NCBI RefSeq assembly: GCF_900100945.1
Contig: NZ_FNCG01000006.1
Location: forward strand, 248,001-312,000
DNA length: 64,000 nucleotides
Reading direction: 5' to 3'
Source of the DNA: Mucilaginibacter gossypii
GTDB lineage: Bacteria > Bacteroidota > Bacteroidia > Sphingobacteriales > Sphingobacteriaceae
Shown here: positions 16,154 to 26,400 of the stretch, one piece after another
Position numbering within the stretch: position 1 is the first letter of the stretch
Layout: each line of letters begins with the position of its first letter
Translations under genes and position numbers: made by a program
The notes under the pieces: generated by a model
Told to the model about the DNA's origin: nothing
Database searches by the model: none
What the model saw: the letters and a program-made list of their open reading frames with translations, nothing else

Positions 16154-19100
16154 ATGTTTCTTAAAATATTTCTGTTCGAGATCCGGAATCGGGTCCGCAG
16201 GCCAGCCGTTTACCTTTATTTTTTGGCAGCACTGATATTTACAGTGTTCACTTTTTCAACAGGCTCGTTACCATTAGGCGAAAAAGAGCACATCAACGCG
16301 CCTTATGTACTTGCGTTGTGGTGTTCGGGCATCACCATGATGATGACGCTTGTGAGTTCATCAATTATGGGCACTGCCTTATACCGCGACATTGAATACA
16401 ACACAAAAGATTATTACCTAACCTACCCTATCACCAAAGCAGGCTATTTCTGGGGCCGTTACCTGGGCTCGTTCGTTTTCATGGTCCTGATCTCAACAGC
16501 GGTTATCATTGGCGCCTTCATAGGCACCAAACTGGGCCCTGCTATGGGATGGACGGATGCAAAGCAATACGGCCCCAATAGCCTCATTTACTATCTGCAC
16601 CCGTTTTTCACAATCGGGCTGCCTAACGTTTTGTTCACCTCTTCATTGTTTTTTGGACTTGTAGCCATCACCCGCAATGTAAAGGTTATTTACTTTGGCG
16701 GTATCCTGCTGTTCCTTTTTTACTTCATCGCGTTGTTTTTCCTTAACCACATTAACAACCCCACGGTAATAAACCTCAGCGATCCCTTTGGGCTTAACGG
16801 TATCAGGATGCAAACCAGTTCTTCAAGCACCATTGAGCAAAATACTACCTTATTCCCGGTTACCGGTACGTTTATGCTCAACCGTGTATTATGGGGCGGT
16901 ATTGGGATAGTTATTGTGCTTTTCACTTATTTCAGGTTTAGCTTTGAGCGTTTCTTTAGCGGCAGGCGTGATAAGGCTGCTATTGACGAGGCAGGCACAA
17001 AAACTAAAACCCAGGTAACTATTAAACCAGTTGTTAGCTTTACAGGCAAATACAACAGGAATACCTTATACAACCTGGTAAAAGTTGAATTGCTGAATAT
17101 TATCCGCGATAACTACTTCTGGATCATATTAATCGCTGGCAGCTTATTCCTCGGTTTTGTATTCTGGCTTGGCGATAACAGGAATGGCGTACCTGATTTT
17201 CCGCGTACGGTTACCTTGCTCGCAATCTTTAATGAAGCTTTTCCATTCTTTATTTTCTTCATCCTGATATTTTATACCGGCGAAACCCTGCACCGCGACA
17301 GGACTACCCGCTATGCATTTATCAATGATTCCCTCCCGCCTCCAAACTGGATCCTGAACGGATCGAAGCTAATCACCTTATTGCTTATTGGCACCGGCTT
17401 ATCCATCCTACCCATATTAACCGGGGTTATCGTTCAATTATTAAAGGGTTATCACACATTGAATCTATCAGTGTACTTTCTCTACATAGCCTACATATTG
17501 CTGCCCGCTTTGCTGCAGATGGTTGTTTTTTGCTATGTTGTGCACGTTGTTATCAACAACAAATTTGCAGCCCATGGCATAGGCGTGTTTTTATGGGTGA
17601 TTGTTTTCTTTTTGCGCAAAACCGGCACTTTTGATTATAATCTGCTGCTGTACTCGTACACCCCATCTTCGGGAATATCTGATATGACCGGCATAGGGCA
17701 TATGGCAGCGCCCATTAGCTGGTTCAACCTGTACTGGATGCTATTTGCGGGTTTGCTGATCATTGTTTCGGGATTATTTTATTACCGGGGGGTAACCTCA
17801 TCTTTTAAAGAGCGATTACGTTTATTGCCCCAGCGTTTTAACAGCAGCACAGCTTTGATCACCGTAATAGTGACTATAGCTTTTTTAGCTGTTGGTGGGT
17901 GGAATTATTATAACGTAAGTTTTTTAAACAGCTACCTTATCAAAAGCGAAAACACAGCCAGGGCAGTGATGTATGAAAAAACCTTGAAAAAATATGAGCA
18001 CCTTCCCCTGCCTAAAGTAACCAGCATAAAAATGCAGGTAGAGCTTTACCCGGATAAACAACAGGTAGCCACACACGCATGGGTAACCATCACCAATAAA
18101 AATAAAGCTGCCATATTACAGATACTGCTCGACGGCGATGAGCTCACCAATTATTCGCTTAAAACCAATGGCACATTAGTTCCGTTTACTACCCCGCTTC
18201 TTTATCCCCGTGGATTTTTCAACTGGTTCAGGCCGAAAACTGACACTGCCGAATTTCGGTTATACAAGTTCATAAAACCGCTAATGCCGGGCGATTCATT
18301 AACGTTAGAGATCAACTCAGAAATAGTTCATAAAGGATTTACCAATGGCATGTATGCTGCGGCTCTCATTAACAACGGCACATTTTTTAACGGTGGATTG
18401 CCGGGCCTTGGGTATGATGAAGATGATGAGCTAAGCAGCCCTTACGAACGCAAAAAAGCAGGTTTGCCCGAAAAAAAGGAAGAGGAAACGCAGCAAAATG
18501 ATCCCGAGGGCATAAGCACCTTAAAAGCAGGAAGAGCTGCTGACCTTTTGAAACTGGATGTAACTGTTAGCACCCTGGCCGATCAAACCGCTATCGTACC
18601 CGGCCGGCTCGTAAAACAATGGCAGCAAAACGGTCGTAATTACTTTCACTATGTGCAGGATAAACCGGGTATGTACATGCCGTTGGGCATTATATCAGAG
18701 AGACTCGCCGTAAAAAAAGCGACCGTTCAACTGGACCATACCATAAATATCGAGGTATATTATAATCCTGAACACAGCACCAATATCGACAGGTATATTG
18801 CGGCTTATAAAGATGGCTTAACTTATTACAGCAAGGTTTATGGTGCCTATCCGTTTAATGATATCCGACTGGTGGAGACGTCTGTTTACGGTCCGCAGGA
18901 TGCCTCCATGACAACGCTGGACACTTACGCAGAATACTTTGGATGGAATGCCGATTTCAGGGATCCTAACAGTTTTGATTATTGTTACGCCAATACAACC
19001 AGACTGTTATCACAACAATGGTGGCGTTTTCAAACAGCACCAAACAGCACTGTTGGCAGCCTGGTGATCCCCGAAGGCCTTTCAAACTACGATCAGCTGG

Positions 19101-19792
19101 TAATGTCAGAACATAAATATGGCAAGGATAACATGCGCTATATTGTTTTAGATCAGTTATGGTATTACCTTTTTATCAGGAGGCACCTTAATGAAAACGA
19201 ACATCCTTTAATAAAAGCCAACAATTGGTTTTTATGGGGAGGCAAGGCAAGCGTGGCACTGTATGGCCTGCGCGACCTGATTGGTGAAGACAGCCTGAAC
19301 GTAGCCCTGCGCGAATTTAAAAAGACCTATACTTTTAAAAAAGATGGCCCGTTTGCCGGTGCCAATAACCTTTACCAATGTCTCCAAAAGCATGTACCCG
19401 ATTCGCTGCAGTACTACCTTACCGATACCTGGCAAAAGATCACACTATATGATAACAGGGTGGTTGAAGCAAGCAGTCAATCCACAGGTAATAAAAATGA
19501 ATATAAAGTTACGTTGAAGCTTGATATTGATAAAGTTTGGAAAGACGCCAAAAACAACGATATCCCGGCCATAAACATGAACGATTATATTGATATCGGA
19601 ATCTTCGGCAAGCAGGTTCAAGGTGCCGGTAACCGCATGGTGAGTAACACCTTATACCTTAAAAAGTATAAGCTTAAACACGGGTTACAGCAATTTAGTG
19701 TTATTGTTAAGGGTAAGCCTGCCTCTGTAGGAATTGATCCCTTCAGTAAACTCATTGACAGAAATCCTAACGATAATATTAAAGACCTTTAA
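16154..19792 (+). CDS. ABC-2 permease fused to a degenerate M1-aminopeptidase-like domain
   Basis: 1212 aa. The N-terminal half has two ABC-2-like membrane blocks (roughly residues 20-270 and 315-560, about 12 helices), another helix near 580-595, then a C-terminal domain with the layout of M1 peptidases. At the place of the zinc motif HExxH-QWW it reads RLLSQQWW (R950-W957): both histidines and the glutamate are missing, while the downstream ligand glutamate is kept in VIPEGLSNY. The domain should therefore be catalytically dead, perhaps a peptide-binding or folding module facing the periplasm. The intact 1212-codon frame argues against decay. It is the last gene of the operon, followed by a strong terminator. 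Related permease/M1 fusions exist in Bacteroidota. Confidence 0.85.
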   Translation: MFLKIFLFEIRNRVRRPAVYLYFLAALIFTVFTFSTGSLPLGEKEHINAPYVLALWCSGITMMMTLVSSSIMGTALYRDIEYNTKDYYLTYPITKAGYFWGRYLGSFVFMVLISTAVIIGAFIGTKLGPAMGWTDAKQYGPNSLIYYLHPFFTIGLPNVLFTSSLFFGLVAITRNVKVIYFGGILLFLFYFIALFFLNHINNPTVINLSDPFGLNGIRMQTSSSSTIEQNTTLFPVTGTFMLNRVLWGGIGIVIVLFTYFRFSFERFFSGRRDKAAIDEAGTKTKTQVTIKPVVSFTGKYNRNTLYNLVKVELLNIIRDNYFWIILIAGSLFLGFVFWLGDNRNGVPDFPRTVTLLAIFNEAFPFFIFFILIFYTGETLHRDRTTRYAFINDSLPPPNWILNGSKLITLLLIGTGLSILPILTGVIVQLLKGYHTLNLSVYFLYIAYILLPALLQMVVFCYVVHVVINNKFAAHGIGVFLWVIVFFLRKTGTFDYNLLLYSYTPSSGISDMTGIGHMAAPISWFNLYWMLFAGLLIIVSGLFYYRGVTSSFKERLRLLPQRFNSSTALITVIVTIAFLAVGGWNYYNVSFLNSYLIKSENTARAVMYEKTLKKYEHLPLPKVTSIKMQVELYPDKQQVATHAWVTITNKNKAAILQILLDGDELTNYSLKTNGTLVPFTTPLLYPRGFFNWFRPKTDTAEFRLYKFIKPLMPGDSLTLEINSEIVHKGFTNGMYAAALINNGTFFNGGLPGLGYDEDDELSSPYERKKAGLPEKKEEETQQNDPEGISTLKAGRAADLLKLDVTVSTLADQTAIVPGRLVKQWQQNGRNYFHYVQDKPGMYMPLGIISERLAVKKATVQLDHTINIEVYYNPEHSTNIDRYIAAYKDGLTYYSKVYGAYPFNDIRLVETSVYGPQDASMTTLDTYAEYFGWNADFRDPNSFDYCYANTTRLLSQQWWRFQTAPNSTVGSLVIPEGLSNYDQLVMSEHKYGKDNMRYIVLDQLWYYLFIRRHLNENEHPLIKANNWFLWGGKASVALYGLRDLIGEDSLNVALREFKKTYTFKKDGPFAGANNLYQCLQKHVPDSLQYYLTDTWQKITLYDNRVVEASSQSTGNKNEYKVTLKLDIDKVWKDAKNNDIPAINMNDYIDIGIFGKQVQGAGNRMVSNTLYLKKYKLKHGLQQFSVIVKGKPASVGIDPFSKLIDRNPNDNIKDL

Positions 19793-19796
19793 AACT

Positions 19797-19829
19797 AAAA
19801 CGGGGTTACGCAAAACATAACCCCGTTTT
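19797..19829 (+). terminator. Terminator of the ABC operon
   Basis: 12-bp hairpin stem (AAAACGGGGTTA and its complement) with a 9-bp loop and a T run at 19826-19830, 4 bp after the stop codon. Confidence 0.88.
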
Positions 19830-19860
19830 TCATGATCTTGAAAGCTGTTAAAAAACATTA

Positions 19861-19988
19861 ATTGCCGTTGGTTTTAACCAACGGTAAAAGACAAAAAAGT
19901 TCTGGCTTTAGCCCAATTATACACGCGGGTTTGGGCTGAAGCCCTCTTATCACTACTCATTATTCCGTTGGTTAAAACCAACGGCAAT
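19861..19988. repeat. 128-bp inverted-repeat element A
   Basis: Bounded by perfect 24-bp terminal inverted repeats (19861-19884 and 19965-19988). Each end is itself a hairpin CCGTTGGTT-TT-AACCAACGG. An inner pair, GGCTTTAGCCCAA / TTGGGCTGAAGCC, matches with one mismatch. No coding capacity. Looks like a REP/MITE-type non-autonomous repeat. Confidence 0.75.
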
Positions 19989-20023
19989 GAAGTTTTATCT
20001 ACCTATAAACGATAGTTTTTGAA

Positions 20024-20124
20024 TGTAGAGACGCATAATTGCGTCTCACGCTTGCAATTTACCGCAGTTGAGACGCTTTTGAAATCGCCTTGTCCTTCGG
20101 AAGACGCAATTATGCGTCTCTACA
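20024..20124. repeat. 101-bp inverted-repeat element B
   Basis: Perfect 23-bp terminal inverted repeats (20024-20046, starting TGTAGAGACGCATAATTGCG; and 20102-20124). Each end contains the palindrome GACGCATAATTGCGTC. No coding capacity. Unrelated in sequence to element A 35 bp away. Confidence 0.75.
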
Positions 20125-20165
20125 AAAATTCTTTCTTCCATTTTCAAACAGCATCTCACCAAATA

Positions 20166-21794
20166 TTACTGCTTAAATAATTTGTTCTCCCCTTCTATTT
20201 CAACATTAGCCTGTTCAACTACGGCCTTGTATTCGTAATCGGCTTTTAGTGGGAGTATTGCTTCAAATGTGCCATCAGTCTTAATATTTACCCAGGTGCC
20301 GGCTGTCCACTTACCTGCATATAAAGTTTCTACCTGCCCATGGTAAGGGCGATAATCAAACCTCGCCCTTTTTGCCGAAATACTTTTGTAATTCAGAATT
20401 TTACCTTTTAAAACTGCACCGGCCTTTGTTTTTGAACTTGCTCCTGTTTCAACAATGGCGGCTTCTTTAAAAACAGGGGCAACATTTTCCAGTTTAATCA
20501 CTACAGGATTAGGCCAGCGGTGATCATCATAAATACGCTGAGCCTTTACAACAGATACTTCAAGCCCCCTATCGGTTTGCTTATACCTGCAGCTTACATC
20601 ATCGGTTTTATATTCAATCACCTTACTATTTTGCCCTAATACACTAACCTGAGTTTTAATAGTGGCGATGGCCGAACGGATCAGAAAAATTTTGCGGGCC
20701 CCCTCCTTCCAGCCGGCAGCGTTTGTAACAATAGCGTAAAGTGTATGCCCGTTTTTAGCGGTAAACCAGGTGTCGCCCTCCTTGCTAATCACCCAGCTTC
20801 GCACGCTATCAATACATTCACGGTTAACAAAATACCATGCCGACATTTCCCTTAGCCGCTCTTCCTGCTCAATGGGCAAAGCGCCATCTGGCTTCGGGCC
20901 AACGTTTAGCAACAGCGATCCACCTTTGGCCCTTGCCTCAATCAGCAATCCTATCAGTTGATTGCCCGATTTATACCGTTCATTAGTTGGCTGATATCCC
21001 CAGGCCGTGCCCATAGTGATGCATGACAACCATGGTTCGTTGATCATAGCGCCGGGCATGATCTGCTCAGGCGTTTTAATGGCCCCTCGGGTTATCAGCA
21101 AATCGGGCTGCAATTTCCAACAGGTTTGCTTTACCACTTCTTTCGGATCGCCGTCAATAAAAAGTACATCTATTTTACCGTAATTGGTCATCAGCTCTTC
21201 GCATTGCTTCCGGGTGTATTCGTCATATTCATGGCGGGTTTGTGCATCCATCTTAACATCGGTACGACTAATAGGGATATGATGGTCACGGAGAAAGTTA
21301 AAATCCTCGGGCGAAAAATAAAATCCTACCTGCAATCCCGCCTCGCGAGTGGCATTCACAAATTCCTTTAACAGGTCTTTTTTGTATGGTGTATGGGTTA
21401 TGTTAAACCCAGTGGTTTTGGTATCCCACATACAAAAACCCGAGTGATGCTTGGTGGTGAATACGATGTATTTCATGCCCGCCAGTTTTGCCAGCGTTGC
21501 TATCTGGTGCGGATCGAACTTCGAGGGATCAAAAGTTTTGGGCAGCTCATTAAAATAACGGTTTACGTAATCGTCACTTGCCCCAACCAGCGAGTGACTG
21601 ATCACCACACCCAGCTGGCTATCCATACTAAAATGTATAAACAAACCCAACCCTGTATTTTTAAGCCATAGCTCGCGTTCGGGCTTGTTCAGGTTATAAT
21701 TACTGGCGTTATCATCTTTAACCAGATCATTTTGTGCTGACGCAGTTTGGATTCCACACAGTACCAAGAGAAAAAAAAGGTATTTCTTATACAT
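20166..21794 (-). CDS. Alpha-L-fucosidase (GH29)
   Basis: 542 aa from the ATG at 21794, with a signal peptide ending TASAQ, so periplasmic or exported. The GH29 TIM-barrel covers residues about 35-330: GLGLFIHFSMDSQ (48-60), YIVFTTKHHSGF (109-120), GFYFSPEDF (157-165), nucleophile region LFIDGDP with Asp214, then LLLNVGPKPDG. A beta-sandwich C-terminal domain follows. The reaction is hydrolysis of terminal alpha-L-fucose from glycans. The longer frame to 21830 lacks a signal-like start and is rejected. It lies 75 bp downstream of the SusD/SusC pair and is probably in the same operon, so the locus targets fucosylated glycans. The acid/base residue cannot be assigned by eye. Confidence 0.88.
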   Translation of the reverse strand: MYKKYLFFLLVLCGIQTASAQNDLVKDDNASNYNLNKPERELWLKNTGLGLFIHFSMDSQLGVVISHSLVGASDDYVNRYFNELPKTFDPSKFDPHQIATLAKLAGMKYIVFTTKHHSGFCMWDTKTTGFNITHTPYKKDLLKEFVNATREAGLQVGFYFSPEDFNFLRDHHIPISRTDVKMDAQTRHEYDEYTRKQCEELMTNYGKIDVLFIDGDPKEVVKQTCWKLQPDLLITRGAIKTPEQIMPGAMINEPWLSCITMGTAWGYQPTNERYKSGNQLIGLLIEARAKGGSLLLNVGPKPDGALPIEQEERLREMSAWYFVNRECIDSVRSWVISKEGDTWFTAKNGHTLYAIVTNAAGWKEGARKIFLIRSAIATIKTQVSVLGQNSKVIEYKTDDVSCRYKQTDRGLEVSVVKAQRIYDDHRWPNPVVIKLENVAPVFKEAAIVETGASSKTKAGAVLKGKILNYKSISAKRARFDYRPYHGQVETLYAGKWTAGTWVNIKTDGTFEAILPLKADYEYKAVVEQANVEIEGENKLFKQ

Positions 21795-21869
21795 CAAAAA
21801 GCCGTTTAAAAAAATCAGGGAAGGCCCCACGCCCTCCCCGATACAACATCAATTAATCAAACTTAAACA

Positions 21870-23406
21870 CTATTGTTTATCCCACCATATCCTGGTTAAA
21901 AAATCATCCGAACCTTGCCGTGCAAGGGCAGCAGCGTATGATGCCGCGTTAAGGTTTTGCTCGCCAACTGGATACAACATCCGCCTGAATATTTTACCGC
22001 CTGTAGCATTGCCAACGTAATTATTAGGTACAAGTGCGGGGTAGCCCGTACGCCTGTAGCTTGCAAAAACCTCCTGCGCATCAGGAAATATACCAACCCA
22101 AAACTGGGTATAGATCTGCTCCATTTTTTGATCAAGCGTGCCAGCTGTATTGAACGGGTGCGCATTGATGTATGAGTTGATCTGGGTAGTTGTTATAGTA
22201 CCTGCGCTGCCTGCAATGATGCTCCATTGGCGCATAGAAGCAGCAATACCATTTTGGTATAATGACTCGGCGGTAGCGGTTGTATACCATCCCCTTGCCG
22301 CAGCTTCAGATAACAGGAAGTAGCTTTCGGCAGCTGTAAAAACCAATCGCGGAGAATTTAGCAGCAATAGGGTTTTAGGATTTGGTTCCGAATAGGTCAC
22401 AAAATCCGCAGGTTTGGCATTCAATCCTGATGACATACCTTTTTGAATAGCCGAGATCAGCCACACCACCGTTCCATACTACAGATACCACAGCCAAACG
22501 CGGGTCCTTATTGGCTTTCAGATAATTAATAAACACATCCTGGTATTTACCGCCTTCAGTGTTAGTGCTGCCGTTACCTGCTATGTAGTCATTATTATAA
22601 AGGTCAAGCGCCAAAGGGTTTTTGTTGATATCCTGACCTGCGCCCACATACACTACTTTGGCCACATCTGCATCATCCGTAATAACGCCGCCGGCTATTG
22701 CTTTTGTGGCCCAGCTTTGAGCCTGGGCAATATCAACTTTGGTCATGCGCATGGCACACCTGAGCATGAGTGAATAGGCAAACTTTTTCCATTTTACGGT
22801 ATTGCCACCGTAAATTAAATCAGCCGAACCAAAGGTTGCTTTGGTTGCATCAAGGCTTTGGGCTGCCTGGTCAAGCTCTTTCAATAAATCGGCATAGATG
22901 TCTTTTTGTGCATCGTAAGCAGGCTTATATATAGCCTGGTTATAACCCTGTGCAGCTTGCGAATATGGGATATCACCATACAAGTCGGTAAGTCTGCTAA
23001 AGCAATATACTTTCCAGATCCTCGCTTCGGCCTGCAGGTTTACGAGCGAAGCATCGGTGCCAATGGCCTTTAAAACCTCAACTAATTCGTTGATTTCATT
23101 TGGGTAAGCATTAGTGAAAGCTGCTGCCGACTGCGGGCTCTGGCTCAACACATATTTTGAACCGAAGCCGGCCACATCATTAAAGCTGGTAGTGTACTGC
23201 ATAGTACCCAGCAACAAATCAAGCATGCGGGCCGTGCCATCATACTGGGCTTTGGTAAAAATGTATTGTGGTACCGCCTTTGATGAGGCATCCGGGTTAA
23301 CATTAAGCGTATCAAAATTTTTGGTACACGATTGCGTGGTGATAATGCCGAGAATTACCAGGGAACAATAAATATATTTGGTTAAATGTCTTTTCATCGT
23401 TTTCAA
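21870..23406 (-). pseudogene. SusD/RagB-family lipoprotein, broken by one frameshift
   Basis: Surface glycan-binding lipoprotein partner of the SusC at 23416. The N-terminal part (residues 1-321; lipoprotein signal VILGIITTQSC, then FDTLNVNPDASSKAVPQYIFTK) and the C-terminal part (from KGMSSGLNAKP to the stop at 21870) lie in different frames and overlap. They join at a run of five T (five A on the coding strand) at 22440-22444. Removing one base restores DLGYSKGMSSGLNAKP and a protein of about 511 aa, the normal size for this SusD subfamily. Everything else in both parts is intact. The cause is either a recent inactivating indel or a sequencing error in the homopolymer. Confidence 0.85.
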
Positions 23407-23415
23407 TTTAAAGTA

Positions 23416-26400
23416 TTAAAACTTAACAGCCAGGTTTACACCAAGTGAGCGGGTACGTGGTAAACCGATAGACTCGAAGCCCTGTGCATTACTGTTGGTA
23501 AAACTTTGCTCCGGATCAAAATTGTCTGTTTGCTTATAAATAGTCCAAAGGTTTCGGGCCACAAAGGAGATGCTGGCCGACTGGATCTTAACTTTGTTTA
23601 AAAGACTTGTTGGAAGCGCGTATGACAGGATAACCTGGCGAAGTTTAACAAAGCTGCCATCGTGTAAAAACAAGTCGGAATACGTTTTATAATTATCATA
23701 GTATGATCTTAACCCGCTCACCGGCACCGTACGGGTATAAGGCGCGCCGGTTTGATCAACACCGTTCAATACTAAGCCGTTTTCGCGACCCGGCAACGTT
23801 GATTTCATCAAGCCCAAACGGGTGGCGTAAACCTCCATAACCGAAAACACCTTGTTACCAAATTTGCCATCAACCAGGAAGTTTAACGAGAACCGTTTAT
23901 ACCTGAATTCGTTGGTTAAACCCATGGTAAGCGGGGCAACGCTTTTACCCAATTGCTGTAGTGGGGTTTGTACCGGTAAGCCCGTGGTAGCGTTAAACAC
24001 TACATTACCATTAGCATCCTTTTGCATACGGGTACCCACGATCATACCAAAGGATTTACCTTCAATATTATCTAAAATACCCCAGTTGCCTACCGAAGTA
24101 GCCAGCTGAATAGTATTAAGGCCTGGCGCCAGTTTAACTACTTTGTTATCATTATAGGCTACGTTATAGCTTGTAGTCCAGGTAAAGCTGCTTGTTTTTA
24201 CAGGTGTACCGTTCAATAATACCTCAATACCTCTATTACTTACCTCGCCAACGTTCAGGATTACGTTATTGTAGCCCGATGTTGAAGAAATAGCTGTATT
24301 TACGATATCATTAGTAGTTTTACGATCATACAAGGTAACGTCCAAACCTAAACGGCTCTTAAGCATCTGCAACTCAAAGCCGCCTTCAAACGTTGTTGAC
24401 GTGTATGGTTTAAGATTGCTATTAGTAATGTTATTGCTGGTTACATTTTGCAGTGGCTGCCCCGCGCTTGGTACGTTACTGTAAGTAAGGTTGATAACAT
24501 ATGGATCGGGAGCGCCGCCACCTACCTGCGCCCATGAACCGCGCAGTTTAGCAAGGTTAAAAAACTCAGGGAGTTTAACCGCGTCAGACAGGATAAAACT
24601 GCCGCCTACGCTTGGATAAAATATGCTGTTGCTTTTCGGGCTCAGTGTTGAAAACCAATCCTTCCTCCCTGTGAATGATAAGAAGAACAAACTCTTGTAA
24701 TCAAAATCGGCCGAACCAAAAACCGAATTGGTTACAATTTTGGCATTATATGGTGTAGTTGATGAAACCGCAAGATTGGTGAAGCTGTAAAAATATGGAA
24801 TGGTAAATTGCGAACCATTAAGCGTTAGCTGATTGGTTGTGTATTTACGGCTGTTTACGCCACCCAGAACATTTACATTTAAATCACTGATGATCTTTGT
24901 TTTATAACTAACGGTCGCTAATTCATTAGTTTCAGATACATCTGATTTGATACCGGCGTACTGGCCATTAGGGATATATAATGTACCTGTTGGCAATATG
25001 TTGGTATAATTATAGTTAAAAAAGTCGCGGCTGATGGTGGCTTTGAAAGTAAGGTTTTTTACGGGAGAGTAAATAACCGACCCCTGGCCAATAAAACGGT
25101 TCTTCACATCATCTTCCTTGTATTTATTAATCACAAAATATCCGTTTGACGCAATGGATGCGTCATTCCAGATCTGCTCGTTGCCCAAAGCATCGTAACC
25201 CGGCTTAAGCCAGCGTACATCAACGGTATTGGCAACCTCAAGCGGTGTCCAGTTGGGGTTACCCAATGCATCGCCTGCGCCGGTACGATTATGGCCAGTT
25301 TCAACGTTGTACTGGGCCAACGCTTCAATAGATAGCTTGTCGCTCAGTTTACCGTTCAGGGCAAGGTTAAAAGTTTTACGATCATAGGTTGTACCCGGTA
25401 AAATACCTTTACTATTCAGATCGGCAGCCGAAAATCTGTAGGTGAAAGCCTCATTACCACCTAAAAATGCAAGGCTGTTGGTATAAGTGCTTCCTGTTTG
25501 ATAGTAATTTCTAAGGTTATTTTTCTGTGCAACATAAGGATGGGTAAGCCCGTCGACAGCTACATAATCGGTTGAGCCGTCAATTTTTGAACCCCACGAG
25601 CGTCTTCCGCTTGCCTGTGCTGCAGCCAGGGTAGTTGGCTTTACACCGCCGTCGCCCTGCCCGTATTCGTACTGGTAATCTGGGAATACAGCCACATTAT
25701 CGTAGGTGGCCGTCGAGTTAAATTCTACGCCCACACCTTTTTGTATGCGGCCTTTTTTTGTTGTAATTAAAATAACGCCATTTGCTGCACGCGAGCCATA
25801 AAGCGCCGCAGCCGTACCGCCTTTAAGTACACTTATCGACTCAATATCGTCGGGATTTATTGCAGCTATACCATCGCCGCGGTCAACATTGTTGGTAATA
25901 CCATTAACCGTAGCAGGGCCACCGGGTACGCTGTTATCAATCGGCATACCGTTCACCACATATAACGGCTGGTTATCACCTGCAAGGCCACCGTTACCCC
26001 TGATCACCACGCGGCTTGAACCACCCGGACCGGTTGATAAGCCCGCCGCGTTAACACCGGCTACTTTACCGGTAAGCGCGTTGGCTACGTTATTTTCACG
26101 GGCCTGAGTAAATTCGGTACCCTTAACCTCAGTCACCGAATAGCCCAATGATTTTTTTTGCTTGCTGATACCAAGGGCAGTAACCACAACCTCATTAAGA
26201 GCTTTGTTATTTTGCACCAGTTTAATTTGCAAAGGCGACACCGGATCGCTTACAGGCACTTCTTCCTGGTTATATCCTACATAGGCAACCACCAGGGTTA
26301 AAGGCTTGCCCGCATATTTATCAGGCACCACCAGTTTGAAACTACCCGTAACATCTGTAATTGCGCCTACCTTGTTATCTATTTTTAAATAAACCGATGC

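Noticed and set aside
22430..22470. Programmed ribosomal frameshifting in SusD
   Set aside because: The site is CAAAAAG, lacking the canonical A-AAA-AAG heptamer, and there is no obvious downstream stimulator; SusD genes are not known to use it.
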